A stretch of 64,000 nucleotides of DNA. Source: Coenobita brevimanus (Eukaryota; Arthropoda; Malacostraca; Decapoda; Coenobitidae). Below are positions 1 through 11,150 of this stretch, piece after piece. Location: positions 3,476,501 to 3,540,500 of the forward strand of contig CM064658.1 of the NCBI GenBank assembly GCA_032717465.1. Direction: 5' to 3'. Position 1 is the first letter of the stretch. Each line of letters opens with the position of its first letter. The position numbers and the translations under genes are program-made. The notes under the pieces are model-generated. The model had not been told where the DNA came from. It did no database searches and saw only the letters and a program-made list of their open reading frames with translations.

Positions 1-329
1 TACCCTCCCCCCTACATTTTCTTTCCCTTTCTCATACGTTTTTATAAAGCACATGCCGGTTCCTTCACTAATTTGCCCCTTCTCTCCCTATCTTTCACAT
101 CCTCATCCCTGATATCAACCCCTCCTATCCCCTTGTTCCTCTATATCTATCCCTCTACCACCCCCCCTCCTCCTCTTCCCTCCCATCCCTCACTCTTGTC
201 ACCCTCAATCCCTCCTCTCATCTCCTTATTTCCCCCTTCCCCTCATCATCCTTGTCTCCCCTCCCTCTCATCTTCCCCTCGCTCTCATCTCCCATTTCCC
301 CCCCTCTCCCCTCCCCCTCTCCATACGTT

Positions 330-361
330 TATATGCCCGCACATCAACACGCATCCCTTCA
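330..361 (+). promoter_or_regulatory. TATA/Inr core promoter of gene 1
   Basis: A TATA-like box (TATATG, 330-335) lies 31 nt before the A of an initiator-like TCACT (359-363, A at 361). This is the usual spacing for arthropod TATA/Inr promoters. It predicts a 77-nt 5'UTR (361-437) leading to an ATG directly followed by a GTGAGA splice donor. The spacing fits well, but both motifs are short and sit in C/T-rich DNA. Confidence 0.45.
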
Positions 362-437
362 CTCCTCCACCGCCCCCCTCCACGTCCCTCTCACACACAC
401 AACCCTCTCCATCACTGGCGTTCATCCAGTTTTTGCA

Positions 438-440
438 ATG
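438..440 (+). CDS. Gene 1, exon 1 (ATG only), tentative
   Basis: The triplet ATG at 438-440 is followed at once by a donor (GTGAGA). G is at -3 and G at +4. Joining it in phase 0 to the acceptor at 2301-2302 opens the long repeat-protein frame starting with His-Thr-Asp. The same ATG-plus-donor layout is seen in genes 2 and 4. A second ATG with a donor at 2074-2076 has a poorer start context and is the main alternative. Confidence 0.45.
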
Positions 441-2302
441 GTGAGAAAGCAAAAAAATAGAGCCGTATGCAAACCCATTCAATCCAGTGACGTATAGCGT
501 ATTTTATCCTTGCTACTGGTGATGGGATTAACTAAGGCCCTATCTAATCTCTAAGCTCAAAAAACTCTATCCAGAGCTGACTAGAATCGTATCAAAATAG
601 CGGGGATTAAATAGAAATACGTCATTGGATTGAAGGGAGTTAATTCAATTGTAAGGTGGAACGCAGTCTCATATTTTCTGGCGATAATTTTTGAAGCATT
701 AAACTTAGAATATATTTGGCCTTCCTAGATAGCTACTAACAGCACTAAATACCTGGGATGAAGACTAGGCGTACGACAAATCCCGCAGGTGTTCCATAAA
801 TGATCGTCAAAATAAGAGGACTGGATTCCACCTCAATGTATAAATTCTCTGAACCACGTTTACGGAACTGGAATGTATTTTGCCTGCCTATATAACTGCT
901 AACCGCACTATTATCCAGGATGCAGACCAAAATCATCTACAGGTGTTTCCTAAATGACCGTAAAATATTAAGACTTGCATTCCACTTTGAGAAGACTTAA
1001 GCAGACGGACCTTATTTTAAATTCATAGATATCTGTAAGTGTATCAACGAGAAGTCCTCCTCAATATACGCCTTTTACTCTAATTTGGCCTAAAATTGCC
1101 ATCTCTCCCTCTTGAATCCTGAGTTGTAACAACAGATTAACACTAGAATACGATGCTAGTCACGAAGAAGCGCTATATAAGGGATATAGAGCCATAGCAA
1201 TATTTTTCCGCCACTGAGGTACGTGAAATAAGCTGCAAAAGGACGAAAAATTGGGCCACGTTAAGGTAAAAGGAGTATATGTGATTCTTCGACCTTTCTA
1301 TTTCACATAAACCCATTGAATCTGGGTGAAGATTTATTTTTTTGCTTATTCTTGCCGCTACCAGACGATTTTATTCAGCTTACAAAAGGCCTGTAGTGCT
1401 AGAGGGATTTATTGAAGCTATATATGACATCCTTTACTCTAGCAGTCTCCCCTAAGCTGAGTAAAATCGTCAGGAGATAACAAGACTTAAATAATAGTGT
1501 AAAAAATAAAATAAACATTCCCGGAATCAGTGTGGCAATAGTAAGATATATATTACATAAATTAAATTGGATAAAACTTCTGTAAAACTGTACAAACATT
1601 GCCTTTTAACCCTTTCATCATGGGAGGAACTCTAGTGCTATCAGACGATTTTATTCCAATTAGGAGATTTTTGGAACTGGAGGCGTCATGTATATGCTTC
1701 ATTAATCCTCACAGTCCGAAAAATCTCCCCGAAACTGTAAACTATCATCTCTAAAAAAAATATATATATAATCCACAAGGCATCTTTGGTTTGGATGTGG
1801 TAAGCTTTCTAACGCCCTCACGACATGAGCTTAAGCTGGGTAAAATCCTTCAATGGTAGCAAGGATAAAAAGACGACTATATTGAAGGGCTATCTAAAAA
1901 TGACGTATTGATTATATTGTTCTTTCTATGGTCAGATTAGTTTTCCCTGATTTAAGTGTGACTGAAGTGTGATTTAAGTGTGATTTCAACTTTTTATTTT
2001 TACTGTAACAAGACATTAATTTTTTGAAAGAGCTCAGAGGCTGTAAACAAATGACGCATAGGAACAGAAATGTATGGTGAGATAAAAAGATGGAGTTTCT
2101 GATATAGTGTATTCTGTAGTTTGAAAGGAGACTCAGTAACATATGAATTTTGATAACGAGTAGAGCTAGAATTTTAATGTCTGTCACAGTTTCAAGATAA
2201 TGTAATAGAACAACGGGGTGTGGCTGAACTGCTTATACAAAATTCGCTCACATTACTTTTCCAGTTCCTCATATTTACTGTATTCTTGCTTTTTCCGGTT
2301 AG
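441..2302 (+). other. Putative intron 1 of gene 1, filled with fold-back repeats
   Basis: The interval runs from GTGAGA to a pyrimidine-rich acceptor ending TTAG. It holds a short palindromic element with inverted ends (474-494 and 618-637), a degenerate tandem duplication of about 160 bp (about 707-1000), part of a dispersed repeat also found at 38.7 kb (about 1120-1185) and two copies of the GACGATTTTATT fold-back family (1361-1474 and about 1609-1880). No coding sequence was recognised. Confidence 0.4.
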
Positions 2303-5300
2303 CATACAGATGCGGCAGTGTTGGCTGTAGGAAGAAGAGGAAGAAGGAAGACACAAATACGAGACTCGGGAAGATGGACGGGGCTACATCTAACTCTGGT
2401 GGTGGTGTGCTTACTTCCTCTTCCCACCAAAGGAGCCAGCAACCAAGAACTCTCAAGAGGAGGCCTTCTTGACCCATGGCACCAGTTTCCGGGTATGGGT
2501 GCAGTTGGTCTTAACAGGGAAGTTGCAGCAGCGGGAGGCAGCCTAAATGCTGAAATGGAAGTTGCCGGAGAGAGTAAATTAAGTGTTAGGGAGGCGCATT
2601 ACCCGAGTGACGAAGAACCAGATGACGAACCAGAGCTTGATGATGACAGCGATCCTGAACCACCTACTCACTCAGAAATAACCGGTCCATATAAACCCTC
2701 GCCACCTACACCACCTGTGCCTAGTAGTAACATACCACCTATACCCGGTAGCAGCATACCAGCTATCCCTGGTAGTGGCATAACATCTACACCAGGTAAT
2801 GGCAGGCCATCCATACCTGGTAGCAGCACACAGCATATACCTGGCAGTGGCATACCATCCATTCCTGTGAGTGGCGTGCCATCAGTACCAGGCAGCGGCA
2901 TACCACCCATACCAGGCAGCGGTGTACCACCCATACCAGGCAGCGGCATACCACCCATACCAGGCAGTGGTGTACCACCCATACCAGGCAGCGGCATACC
3001 ACCCATACCAGGCAGCGGCGTACCACCCATACCAGGCAGTGGTGTACCACCCATACCAGGCAGCGGCATACCACCCATACCAGGCAGTGGTGTACCACTC
3101 ATACCAGGCAGCGGCATACCACCCATACCAGGCAGCGGCGTACCACCCATACCGGGCAGCGGTGTACCACCCATACCAGGCAGTGGTGTACCACCCATAC
3201 CAGGCAGCGGTGTACCACCCATACCAGGCAGCGGCATACCACCCATACCAGGCAGTGGTGTACCACCCATACCAGGCAGTGGTGTACCACCCATACCAGG
3301 CAGCGGTGTACCACCCATACCAGGCAGCGGCATACCACCCATACCAGGCAGTGGTGTACCACCCATACCAGGCAGTGGCATACCACCCATACCAGGCAGC
3401 GGCATACCACCCATACCAGGCAGTGGTGTACCACCCATACCAGGCAGCGGCATACCACCCATACCAGGCAGCGGCGTACCACCCATACCAGGCAGTGGTG
3501 TACCACCCATACCAGGCAGCGGCATACCACCCATACCAGGCAGTGGTGTACCACCCATACCAGGCAGCGGCATACCACCCATACCAGGCAGCGGCATACC
3601 ACCCATACCGGGCAGCGGTGTACCACCCATACCAGGCAGCAGCGTACCACCCATACCAGGCAGCCGTGTACCACCCATACCAGGCAGTGGCATACCACCC
3701 ATACCAGGCAGCGGCATACCACCCATACCAGGCAGTGGTGTACCACCCATACCAGGCAGCGGCATACCACCCATACCAGGAAGCAGTGTACCACCCATAC
3801 CAGGTAGTGGTGTACCGCCCATACCAGGCAGCGGCATACCACCCATACCAGGTAGTGGTGTACCACCCATACCAGGCAGCGGCATACCACCCATACCAGG
3901 TAGTGGTGTACCACCCATACCAGGTAGTGGTGTACCACCCATACCAGGTAGTGGTGTACCACCCATACCAGGTAGTGGTGTACGGCGCATAGTAGATAGT
4001 GGCATACTGCCCATACCAGGTAGTGGTGTACGGCGCATAGTAGATAGTGGCATACTGCCCATACCAGGTAGTGGTGTACGGCGCATAGTAGATAGTGGCA
4101 TACTGCCCATACCAGGTAGTGGTGTACGGCGCATAGTAGATATTGGCAGACTGCCCATACCAGGTAGTGGTGTACGGCGCATAGTAGATATTGGCAGACT
4201 GCCCATACCAGGTAGTGGTGTACGGCGCATAGTAGATAGTGGCAGACTGCCCATACCAGGCAGTGGCATACCAAACATACCAGGTAGTGGTGTACCGCGC
4301 ATACTAGACAGTGGCATACTGCCCATACCAGGTAGTGGTGTACCGCCCATACCAGGTAGTGGTGTACCGCGCATACCAGGTAGTGGTGTACAGTTTATAC
4401 ATGGGCAGCCTGAAATAATCTCACCTTCTACACTTACTGATGGTATTTCTCCTGCACCTGGGGTTAATATCCCGTCTGTAAATGTTGAATTACCTTCTAC
4501 AGGTGGTGGTTTACCTAGTGTACCTCCAGCAGGTGTACCTTATAAGCCTGAGGTTGGTTTACCCTCCATACCTCCAGCTGGTTTACCTTCTATACCTCCA
4601 TATTTTCACGTTACCCCTGTACCTCCAACCAATGATCTCCCCCTAGGCCTCTCTCTACCTCTAATTAATGATCTCTCTCTAATTCCACCTGTTGTTCGCT
4701 CCGTACCTCCAGCTGTTGTTCCATCTGCACCTCCACCTGTTGTTCGCTCTGTAGCTCCAGCCTTTGCTCGCTCTGTACCTCCAGCTGTCGTTCCATCTGC
4801 ACCTCCAGCTGTTGTTCCATATTTACCTCCAGCTGTTGCTCCCTCTGTACCTCCAGCTGTTCCATCTGTACCTCCAGCTGTTGTTCCATCTGGCCCTCCA
4901 GCTGTTGTTCCTTCTGTACCTTCAGCTATTCTTCCATATTTACCTCCAGATGTAGTTCCATCTGTGCCTCCAGCTGTTCCATCTGCACCTCCAGCTGTTC
5001 CATCTGTACCTCCAGCTGTTCCATCTGTACCTCCAGCTATTGTTCCATATTTACTTCCAGCTATTGTTCCATCTGTACCTCCAGCTGTTCCAAATGTTCC
5101 TCCAGCTGTTCCATCTGTACCTCCAGCTGTTGTTCCATATTTAACCCCAGCTGTTGTTCCATCTGTACCTCCAGCTGTTGTTCCATATTTACCTCCATCT
5201 GTTGTTCCATATTTACCTCCAGCTGTTCCATCTGTTCCTCCAGCTGTCGTTCCATCTGTACCTCCAGCTGATGGGACTCTACCTGGTGGGGAACGAATCG

Positions 5301-5872
5301 ACCTACATCCAGTGATCGTCCTGTCTGTGCCCCCAGCTAACGATTCCTCCCCAGCTAAATCTAACTCCGTAACGGTTATTGATTTTCCCTCTGAACTCCC
5401 AGCTAATTCTTCGTCCACGCCGGGCAGTGGTTCATCCTCCCCAGCAGCTAAATCTCCCTCCGTGACCGTCATCGATTTGCCCTCTGTGTCTCAAGTTAAT
5501 TCTTCCTCTACGCCTGTCATTGGTCTCCCATCTACGGCTGTCAGTAGATTGCCCTCTGAAGCTGTCGGTGTAGGTCGTGGTGATGGTGATGATGATGAGG
5601 GTTATGCTGGTGATGAGGGTGATGATGGTGATGATGATGAGAATGGTGCCAAGGCAGTGTTGAGCCAGCTAACTGAACTCAACACTGATGACGAGGATGC
5701 AACAGGCCTTAATCGGGGTTTCCGGGGCTTCCAAAGTGCCATAGCCTACGCCAACGCTGCACAGACGCCCCAGGATACAGCTGCTGTCTCTGGTGCAGCT
5801 GTTCGGCGTTCAACAAGGAAATTAACAATCAGTTCTGTAGGGAAGATTATTGGAGAGGACTTCTCGGTTTAG
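2303..5872 (+). CDS. Gene 1, main exon: secreted-looking Pro-rich octapeptide-repeat protein
   Basis: The frame stays open for 1,189 codons from a TTAG acceptor to a TAG stop. No in-frame ATG precedes the hydrophobic segment, so the Met must come from an upstream exon. Numbering from that Met, a basic stretch leads into a hydrophobic run ([12 protein letters not shown], about residues 31-42) that could be a signal peptide with a long n-region. Next come an acidic stretch (about 103-125), then 45 octapeptides GSG[IV]PPIP (nt 2891-3970). Six 16-residue units containing RRIVD follow (3971-4258), then several hundred residues of [15 protein letters not shown] repeats (about 4680-5275). The end is an Asp/Gly-rich tail and a non-repetitive C-terminus ending GEDFSV. 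No Cys-rich or catalytic domain was seen. Composition suggests an elastic or structural extracellular protein, which is inference. An AATAAA lies at 6065-6070. Confidence 0.75.
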   Translation, partial: HTDAAVLAVGRRGRRKTQIRDSGRWTGLHLTLVVVCLLPLPTKGASNQELSRGGLLDPWHQFPGMGAVGLNREVAAAGGSLNAEMEVAGESKLSVREAHYPSDEEPDDEPELDDDSDPEPPTHSEITGPYKPSPPTPPVPSSNIPPIPGSSIPAIPGSGITSTPGNGRPSIPGSSTQHIPGSGIPSIPVSGVPSVPGSGIPPIPGSGVPPIPGSGIPPIPGSGVPPIPGSGIPPIPGSGVPPIPGSGVPPIPGSGIPPIPGSGVPLIPGSGIPPIPGSGVPPIPGSGVPPIPGSGVPPIPGSGVPPIPGSGIPPIPGSGVPPIPGSGVPPIPGSGVPPIPGSGIPPIPGSGVPPIPGSGIPPIPGSGIPPIPGSGVPPIPGSGIPPIPGSGVPPIPGSGVPPIPGSGIPPIPGSGVPPIPGSGIPPIPGSGIPPIPGSGVPPIPGSSVPPIPGSRVPPIPGSGIPPIPGSGIPPIPGSGVPPIPGSGIPPIPGSSVPPIPGSGVPPIPGSGIPPIPGSGVPPIPGSGIPPIPGSGVPPIPGSGVPPIPGSGVPPIPGSGVRRIVDSGILPIPGSGVRRIVDSGILPIPGSGVRRIVDSGILPIPGSGVRRIVDIGRLPIPGSGVRRIVDIGRLPIPGSGVRRIVDSGRLPIPGSGIPNIPGSGVPRILDSGILPIPGSGVPPIPGSGVPRIPGSGVQFIHGQPEIISPSTLTDGISPAPGVNIPSVNVELPSTGGGLPSVPPAGVPYKPEVGLPSIPPAGLPSIPPYFHVTPVPPTNDLPLGLSLPLINDLSLIPPVVRSVPPAVVPSAPPPVVRSVAPAFARSVPPAVVPSAPPAVVPYLPPAVAPSVPPAVPSVPPAVVPSGPPAVVPSVPSAILPYLPPDVVPSVPPAVPSAPPAVPSVPPAVPSVPPAIVPYLLPAIVPSVPPAVPNVPPAVPSVPPAVVPYLTPAVVPSVPPAVVPYLPPSVVPYLPPAVPSVPPAVVPSVPPADGTLPGGERIDLHPVIVLSVPPANDSSPAKSNSVTVIDFPSELPANSSSTPGSGSSSPAAKSPSVTVIDLPSVSQVNSSSTPVIGLPSTAVSRLPSEAVGVGRGDGDDDEGYAGDEGDDGDDDENGAKAVLSQLTELNTDDEDATGLNRGFRGFQSAIAYANAAQTPQDTAAVSGAAVRRSTRKLTISSVGKIIGEDFSV
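2891..3970 (+). repeat. 24-bp coding minisatellite, 45 units
   Basis: Forty-five 24-bp units encode GSG[IV]PPIP without a frame break. The I/V choice is always ATA or GTA. ATA goes mostly with AGC GGC and GTA often with AGT GGT, so whole unit types have been copied. Single-unit variants (SVP, SRV, PLIP) are rare, which fits recent unequal exchange. Confidence 0.95.
3971..4258 (+). repeat. 48-bp coding repeat, 6 units
   Basis: Six 48-bp units encode a 16-residue variant in which GVRRIVD[SI]G replaces one octad. It appears to be a second amplification inside the same array, adding Arg and Asp to an otherwise uncharged protein. Confidence 0.9.
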
Positions 5873-5943
5873 GCCGGATGAGTGTTTGCAAAAAGGTGTG
5901 TATAATCTTACATTTTTCTCCCTTCAAATTTGGTCGTCCTGAG

Positions 5944-5944
<1 letters not shown>

Positions 5945-5997
<53 letters not shown>

Positions 5998-6591
5998 GGA
6001 AGTAGCTTAGTGAGATTAAAAAGTAAGGGTTCCTCTGCAGAAGTCGAAGGAAGTGATGGATGGAAATAAACTGTGTACGATTCTGGGTTGTTTTACGTTC
6101 CAAAATACTACTACTACTACTACTACTAATAATAATAATAATATTAATAGTAATAATAATAATACTGTGCCCGGAGGAAAAAGGATTATTGAAACATGAA
6201 GGAAAGGAAGACTGAAGAAAGTTAAAAAAAAAAAAAAGATGCAAGAAAAATGATTACAAAAACGAGGAAAAAACTTGTCGAAGCAAAAAAAAATAATAAT
6301 GACAATAAATAAATAGAAAATAAAAAAAAATAAAAAAAAATGGTACAACACAATCCAAATGAACGATGAAAATAAAACAGGTACAATTTTCGGCTGTTTT
6401 ATGTCACGAATTAATAAAAATACACCATGAAGGAGCAACTCTGTGTTTTTGTCACTACACCCAGAAGAAGTAAATCTGTTTTTATCAATACACGCTATAG
6501 AAGCAACTCTTGTGTTTTTTTGTCAATACATCCTGAAAATAAGGCTGTTTTTATCAACACACCCTGAGGATGCAACTCTGTGCTTTGTTCA

Positions 6592-6647
<56 letters not shown>

Positions 6648-6948
6648 ACACACACACCAAGGCCAAATTACCATACACTGTTTACCTAATTATTTACAAA
6701 ATATTTCTGCAGCGACACCTTACTTAGCATTCTTCGTCTCCTCCTCTTCCTTCCCTCGCTCCTCCTCCTCCTCTTCCTCCTCCTCTTGTCTTTTCTACTT
6801 AATGTCTCTATATTGTCTCTGTCTTATCTTTTATATTCTTTTATATTTATATTATCCTTCTATGAACACCTAAATTCCTTTTTTTTTTTTCCTCTTCACT
6901 GTCTTTGTGTGACTGTTTATCTTTTTATTCTAGTGTATTGTATATTCC

Positions 6949-7016
<68 letters not shown>
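5945..7016. repeat. Microsatellite-rich spacer between genes 1 and 2
   Basis: The spacer holds (CA)n at 5945-5996 and 6590-6656, A-rich and (TAA)n DNA around 6110-6340, and about four degenerate 45-bp tandem units (6430-6600) sharing GCAACTCTGTG and TTTTTGTCA. A (CT)n tract followed by (CA)n lies at 6951-7015. No gene was seen. Confidence 0.8.
6065..6070 (+). terminator. Candidate polyadenylation signal for gene 1
   Basis: AATAAA lies 193 nt after the gene 1 stop codon and just past a (CA)n tract. It is the first canonical signal downstream. Confidence 0.35.
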
Positions 7017-7114
7017 TTAAACGCATGCGTGCACACACATGCGCACGCTCACGCAAGCACTCGCGACCTCAAACACACTCTTACAAACACAAGCACACTC
7101 ACTTCCCAGCCACA

Positions 7115-9091
7115 ATGGTGAGTGTTTGTGTTTTGCTGTCTTTAATTAGCTCAGTTCCGTCAGGTAAACACAAATCGATTATAGTACAGCTTGTGAATAA
7201 TATACAATCCGTTTCTTCAACTTCTCTCTCAGCTGCCCTCCTCTTCTCTACGTCCCTCATCCTTCCCTCATCCCCATCCCCTCTACATTCCCACTCCTTT
7301 CCCTCCCCATTCCCATACTTCCCCCTTTCCCTTCCCATCCCCTATCCATTTCCTTCCCCTCTACACCCCCTTCCCCTTTCTATTTCCTACCCCTCTCGAT
7401 CCCTTCCCTTCTCTATTTCCCTTCATCATTCCGTTCCCCTATCCATCCCTACCCTTCTCCATCCCTTTCCCCTCTCCATTACTCCCATCCTCCCTTTCTC
7501 AACACAAATTTGCTATGGTATTTTAATATGGCTGTGATGTCCGAGTGGGTGAAGAAAGGGAATTGAAATCTACTCATCTTTGCATGCATAGGGTCGAATT
7601 CTGTCCACTACGAAGAGGTTTTAAGTTAGGTCAGGTTAGGCTAGATTAGGTTCAGTTTCAGGTTACATCAACAGATGGGTTAATGGCTCAGTTTTTCGTT
7701 CCCTCAAGGGTAATTTCGCTTAACTCAGTGGCAGAATCAAGCAAAACTGCAAGACTTCTTCGTGACTAGCACCATTGTTTTGTGTTGATCATGCCACAGT
7801 TCATATTCATGGAGAGATAGTAATTTTGAGCCAATATAAAGTGGACACAGCATAATGATGATAATGTTCACTATGCCTCTTTCGTTATTACTTTTATTTT
7901 CATTATTCATTTCTATTGTTGATGCTGCAGTTTTCTCTTATTTTTTCTCCCCACAGTCTCAACCCCCCACACTCCATCTCTCCCTCTCTTCGCTCCTCCT
8001 TTTCTTCCCTCTACTCCCTTCTTCCGCCTCTGTCTCTCTGTCTCCTACTGCTTCTCCTCCTCCTCCTCCTCCTCCTCCTCCTCTTCAGTTACCTCTTTCC
8101 ATCCCTCCTCTTCCCTTTCACCCTCCTCCTCCTCCCCGCCCTTCCCTACCTCTTCGACCTCCTCGTTCTCTCCCTCCCTCTCCTTCTCTCCCTTATCCTC
8201 CTTCATTCCGTCCTCCTCCTCCTTCTCTCCTTCTTCCTCCTTCCTTCCCTTCCTCTCCTGCCTCTCGGTCTACCTCTACTTCTGCAGCTCAATCGGTCTT
8301 AAATTCTCGATCTATCTCTCCTACAACTCCGTCTCTCCCTGTCTCTCAATCTCATTCTCCCTCTATCCGTTCTTCTCAGTCTAATCCTTCCCCTAGAACT
8401 CAGACCGTCCTTGTATCTCAGTCCGCTTCTACCCCAGCATCTCTGTCTCTCCATTTCTCTCGGTCTACTTCTTCTCCTGCAACTCCGTCTCTCCTTGCAT
8501 CTCGGTCTCCCCCTCCGCCTTCTCCTGCACGCCCCAGACGCCTCAGTCCCCGGTCTATCCCTTCATCCCCTCCCACCACCACCTTCCCGCCCTATCCCAC
8601 GCCCCGGCCCTGTCTGCTACGTGCCCACCGATTTGGAGACAGACCTGCTTTCTACGTCTCCTGCAGCAAGGAAGGTAAGGTGGTAGATATAGTGACAATC
8701 TATCTATCTATCTGTATATCTATATGTCTGCCTTTCTGTCTGTCTATATGTCTGTCTGTCTGTCTATCTACGAGTATATGTTTGTCTGTCTGTCTATCTA
8801 TATGTCTGTCTGTTTGGATCTACGAGTACATCTATATATGTCACAGCTAACCAGTGGACTGCAGGCTGAAGTTGCCCTCATCCTGCAGTCCACCATCTTC
8901 CTATCGGGGGATAGGGAGGGAACTGAGGGACGTTTCTATAACCAAGCAGGGAATCCGTCCAGTCAAGTCAGCGCCACCACATGAAGGCGCCCCTCTCCAA
9001 CACCAGGAATAGTGCAAAAACTTTCTGAGCAAAAACTCTGCAGTAATAATGATCAAAACCATCAAAGTATATAATTTTGCATCCCTCTTAT

Positions 9092-9141
<50 letters not shown>

Positions 9142-9246
9142 AATTACTTTATCTTCCCTACAGAGCCCCGTGTGTACATTCTTCAGGGGAACTTGGGCCA
9201 CCTTCGTGCTATGGGATCCATCCTTCTAAACCAGAGAGGAGGGTGA
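7115..9246 (+). CDS. Gene 2: Pro/Ser-rich secreted-looking protein, three-exon model
   Basis: Exon 1 is ATG (7115-7117, A at -3) followed by GTGAGT. Exon 2 is 7957-8674, with the acceptor TTTTCTCCCCACAG and the donor GAAG/GTAAGG. Exon 3 is 9164-9246, with the acceptor CTTCCCTACAG and a TGA stop. Phases agree (0, then 1) and give about 267 residues. The N-terminus has a hydrophobic run after about ten residues (LSLSSLLLFFPLLPSSAS), a plausible signal peptide. A Pro-rich block follows, then degenerate 13-15-residue repeats beginning S[RQ]S (about residues 125-200). The C-terminus is non-repetitive (RFGDRPAFYVSCSKE, then EPRVYILQGNLGHL), with two Cys. A second frame of exons 2 and 3 is also open, so the frame is not certain. 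No family was recognised, and the first intron could hide another exon. Confidence 0.5.
7531..7612 (+). tRNA. Degenerate tRNA-Ser-like sequence (pseudogene or SINE head)
   Basis: The sequence starts GCTGTGATGTCCGAGTGG like a serine tRNA and has an A-box-like and a B-box-like segment (GGTCGAATTC). The TTGAAATC segment matches the anticodon loop of tRNA-Ser(TGA). Acceptor and anticodon stems pair poorly, and there is extra sequence before the B box. It is read as a tRNA-derived fossil rather than a working gene, lying in gene 2's first intron. A short run of degenerate TTAGG-like words follows (about 7622-7665). Confidence 0.4.
8697..9140. repeat. (CTAT/CTGT)n and (CT)n tracts in gene 2 intron 2
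   Basis: A degenerate TCTA/TCTG tetranucleotide tract (8697-8840) is followed by unremarkable sequence and then (CT)n (9095-9140) just upstream of the exon 3 acceptor. Confidence 0.8.
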
Positions 9247-9429
9247 CAACGCTACCAGCATATTTATCTACCCTTCTATCTATCTACTAGTGTATCTATC
9301 TATCCACCTGCCTATCTATCTACCAGCATACCTACCATCTGTCGAACCGTATGTTCACCTGTCTTCTTACCTGTCTAGTAATCTCTCTACCTGCGTATTT
9401 ATCCATCAATCTCTCTCCTCATCAGATCC

Positions 9430-9790
9430 CCTCTTACACCTTCACATCTCACCACTTTGACCGTGGCACCCTCGTCTGTCTATAATCTGTATGCATCTGA
9501 CACTGAGTAAATGGCTTGTTCTAGAGGCACAGCAGTCCTACGCGCACCGGAACGCTCCAGACACACCTTTACATGTCACCACTTCGGCCCTAACACCCAC
9601 CGTCCATATTGAATACATACTAGGGCCGTCTCAAATATGTTTTATACGCATCTGACTCTGGGCAACGATTAGACAGCCCTTTCCTGAGGCCCAACAGTCT
9701 TCCAACGAGCTCCAGATGGCGTCGCTGTCCCCATATCACCACTTCAGCGCCAATACCCACCGCCCATACCGAATACACACTCAGGGTACC
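9430..9790. repeat. Degenerate tandem repeat of about 140-160 bp, three copies
   Basis: The words CACCTT.ACAT.TCACCACTT recur near 9437, 9572 and 9733. They are followed by diverged AACACCCACCG and CATCTGAC segments. It is an old tandem array between genes 2 and 3 with no coding sign. Confidence 0.55.
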
Positions 9791-9802
9791 TCAATAAGGA
9801 CT

Positions 9803-9803
<1 letters not shown>

Positions 9804-9861
<58 letters not shown>
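9804..9861. repeat. (GT)n microsatellite
   Basis: An uninterrupted TG dinucleotide tract of about 58 bp. Confidence 0.95.
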
Positions 9862-9864
<3 letters not shown>

Positions 9865-9900
9865 TTCTTTGACACGTAGGTTGATCTTCCGGTAAAATAA

Positions 9901-10094
9901 TTAACCCTTTCACTACGAAGACATTTTTGTATTTATTCTGTTACCACCAGACGATTTTACTCAGCTTGGGCGAGACTGGAGGGGTTGACAGTAGCCCTCG
10001 TTAGCCCCATCAGTGCTCAGGGTGTGTCCCAAGCTTAAGGAAATCGTCTGGCAGCAGCAGGAATTAAATAAAACAATAGAATGTGTTAAGACTG
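9901..10094. mobile_element. Fold-back element, family P1
   Basis: The left arm (CCAGACGATTTTACTCAGC, from 9947) is inverted at 10029-10053. The outer end AACCCTTTCACTACGAAGAC is mirrored in other copies by a right end of the form CGTCTTCGTACTGAA.GGGTT. No ORF is present. The family recurs more than ten times in the window and resembles a non-autonomous palindromic element; the class is inferred. Confidence 0.5.
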
Positions 10095-10219
10095 ACGAAA
10101 TTCCGATACCCAGCTTGAAATCGAATTCGCGTCCTGTCAGTTATCAACCTTTCAACCACTTGACTGGTGAATCATATGAGTGGATGGATAGCACATTACG
10201 TTAAAGCACGTACTATCCG

Positions 10220-10378
10220 TAACACCTTTTCCTACGCGATTTATTTTGCTTGTTACACCATACTGTCCTCTTCTGCGTTATATAAATCCTTCCAACATCG
10301 CTATACTGTGCATAAATAACCTACAGAAGGATATTAACCAGCCGTATCCAAAAATAAATCGCTAAGGAAGAGGTGTTA
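10220..10378. mobile_element. Fold-back element, family P2
   Basis: The left arm at 10220-10247 (TAACACC through CGATTTATTTT) is inverted at 10351-10378 (AAAATAAATCGCTAAGGAAG and following), with about a 100-nt loop. Related halves lie at 28851-28910, 29304-29330, 53651-53678, 54072-54219 and about 59708-59728. Confidence 0.5.
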
Positions 10379-10650
10379 GGGAGCTTCCTAACCCGACGAG
10401 AATAAGTATCATGAAAAAAAAAAATTATCAGTAATGTGTTTGCCTGTTATATCTTATTGTTTTTTTTTTATTTTTTTTTTTATTTATTTATTTATTTTTT
10501 TTTGCTGTTTGAAAATTTCTAGAAAAATACACGAAAATATTTGTCCTCTCATGGTCAGGCCAACTCTAGCTTTTTTTTCTGCCCTTGTGTGTGAAATGGA
10601 TGTTGATGAAGATGAAGATGATGGTAATTGGGGTGATGATGGTGATGACT

Positions 10651-10666
10651 AGTAGTAGTAGTAGTG

Positions 10667-10706
<40 letters not shown>

Positions 10707-11150
10707 TAGTAGTAGTAGTAGTAGTAGTAGCATCATTATTTTTGTCACTATTGTAGAAAAAAAGGACTCTCTTTTATTCAGGAAACTGATATGGGTAATG
10801 ATGATGTACTTTCAAATTTACTTGCTCTAACTTTATGTAAAATTTTGCCTCTGCTTGGTATGGGTGGTGTTGATATGGGTGGCGTTGATATGGGTGGTGA
10901 TGATAAAGGTGGGGCTGGTATGGGTGTTGTTGATATGGGTGGTGATTATATGGGTGGTGTTGTTATGGGTGGGGTTAATGTGGATGTTGCTGATATGCGT
11001 TGTGTTGGTATGGGTGGGGTTGGTATGGGTATGATTATGGGTGGTGTTGGTAGCTAAGTGTTGGTATGGATCTTGCCATGGGTGGTGCTGTTGGTTGGTA
11101 AGTGTTGGCAGCTAAGTGTTGGTATGGGTGGTGGTGTTGGTAGGTAAGCG
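10651..11150. repeat. (TAG)n microsatellite and a 15-bp GGTATGGGTGGTGTT-type minisatellite
   Basis: A (TAG)n run (10651-10730) is followed by a degenerate 15-bp array (about 10857-11150). The array keeps one frame open as MGGV-rich peptide by chance of repeat length. It has no signal peptide or splice support, so no gene is called. Confidence 0.75.

Noticed and set aside
2668..4374. Antisense frames of 568 and 391 residues opposite the octapeptide array
   Set aside because: The 24-bp unit has no stop in several frames on both strands, so long open frames follow automatically. They lack a start context, splice sites or coding outside the repeat.
4606..5472. 288-residue minus-strand frame (GGTDGT repeats)
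   Set aside because: It is the complement of the PPAVVPSV coding repeat of gene 1. Gene 1's frame has flanking unique coding sequence and a polyadenylation signal.
7622..7665. TTAGG-like words, possible telomere repeat
   Set aside because: Only a few degenerate copies (TTAGGT, CAGGTT, TTAGGC) occur, without a regular period. Short interstitial words of this type are expected by chance in such DNA.
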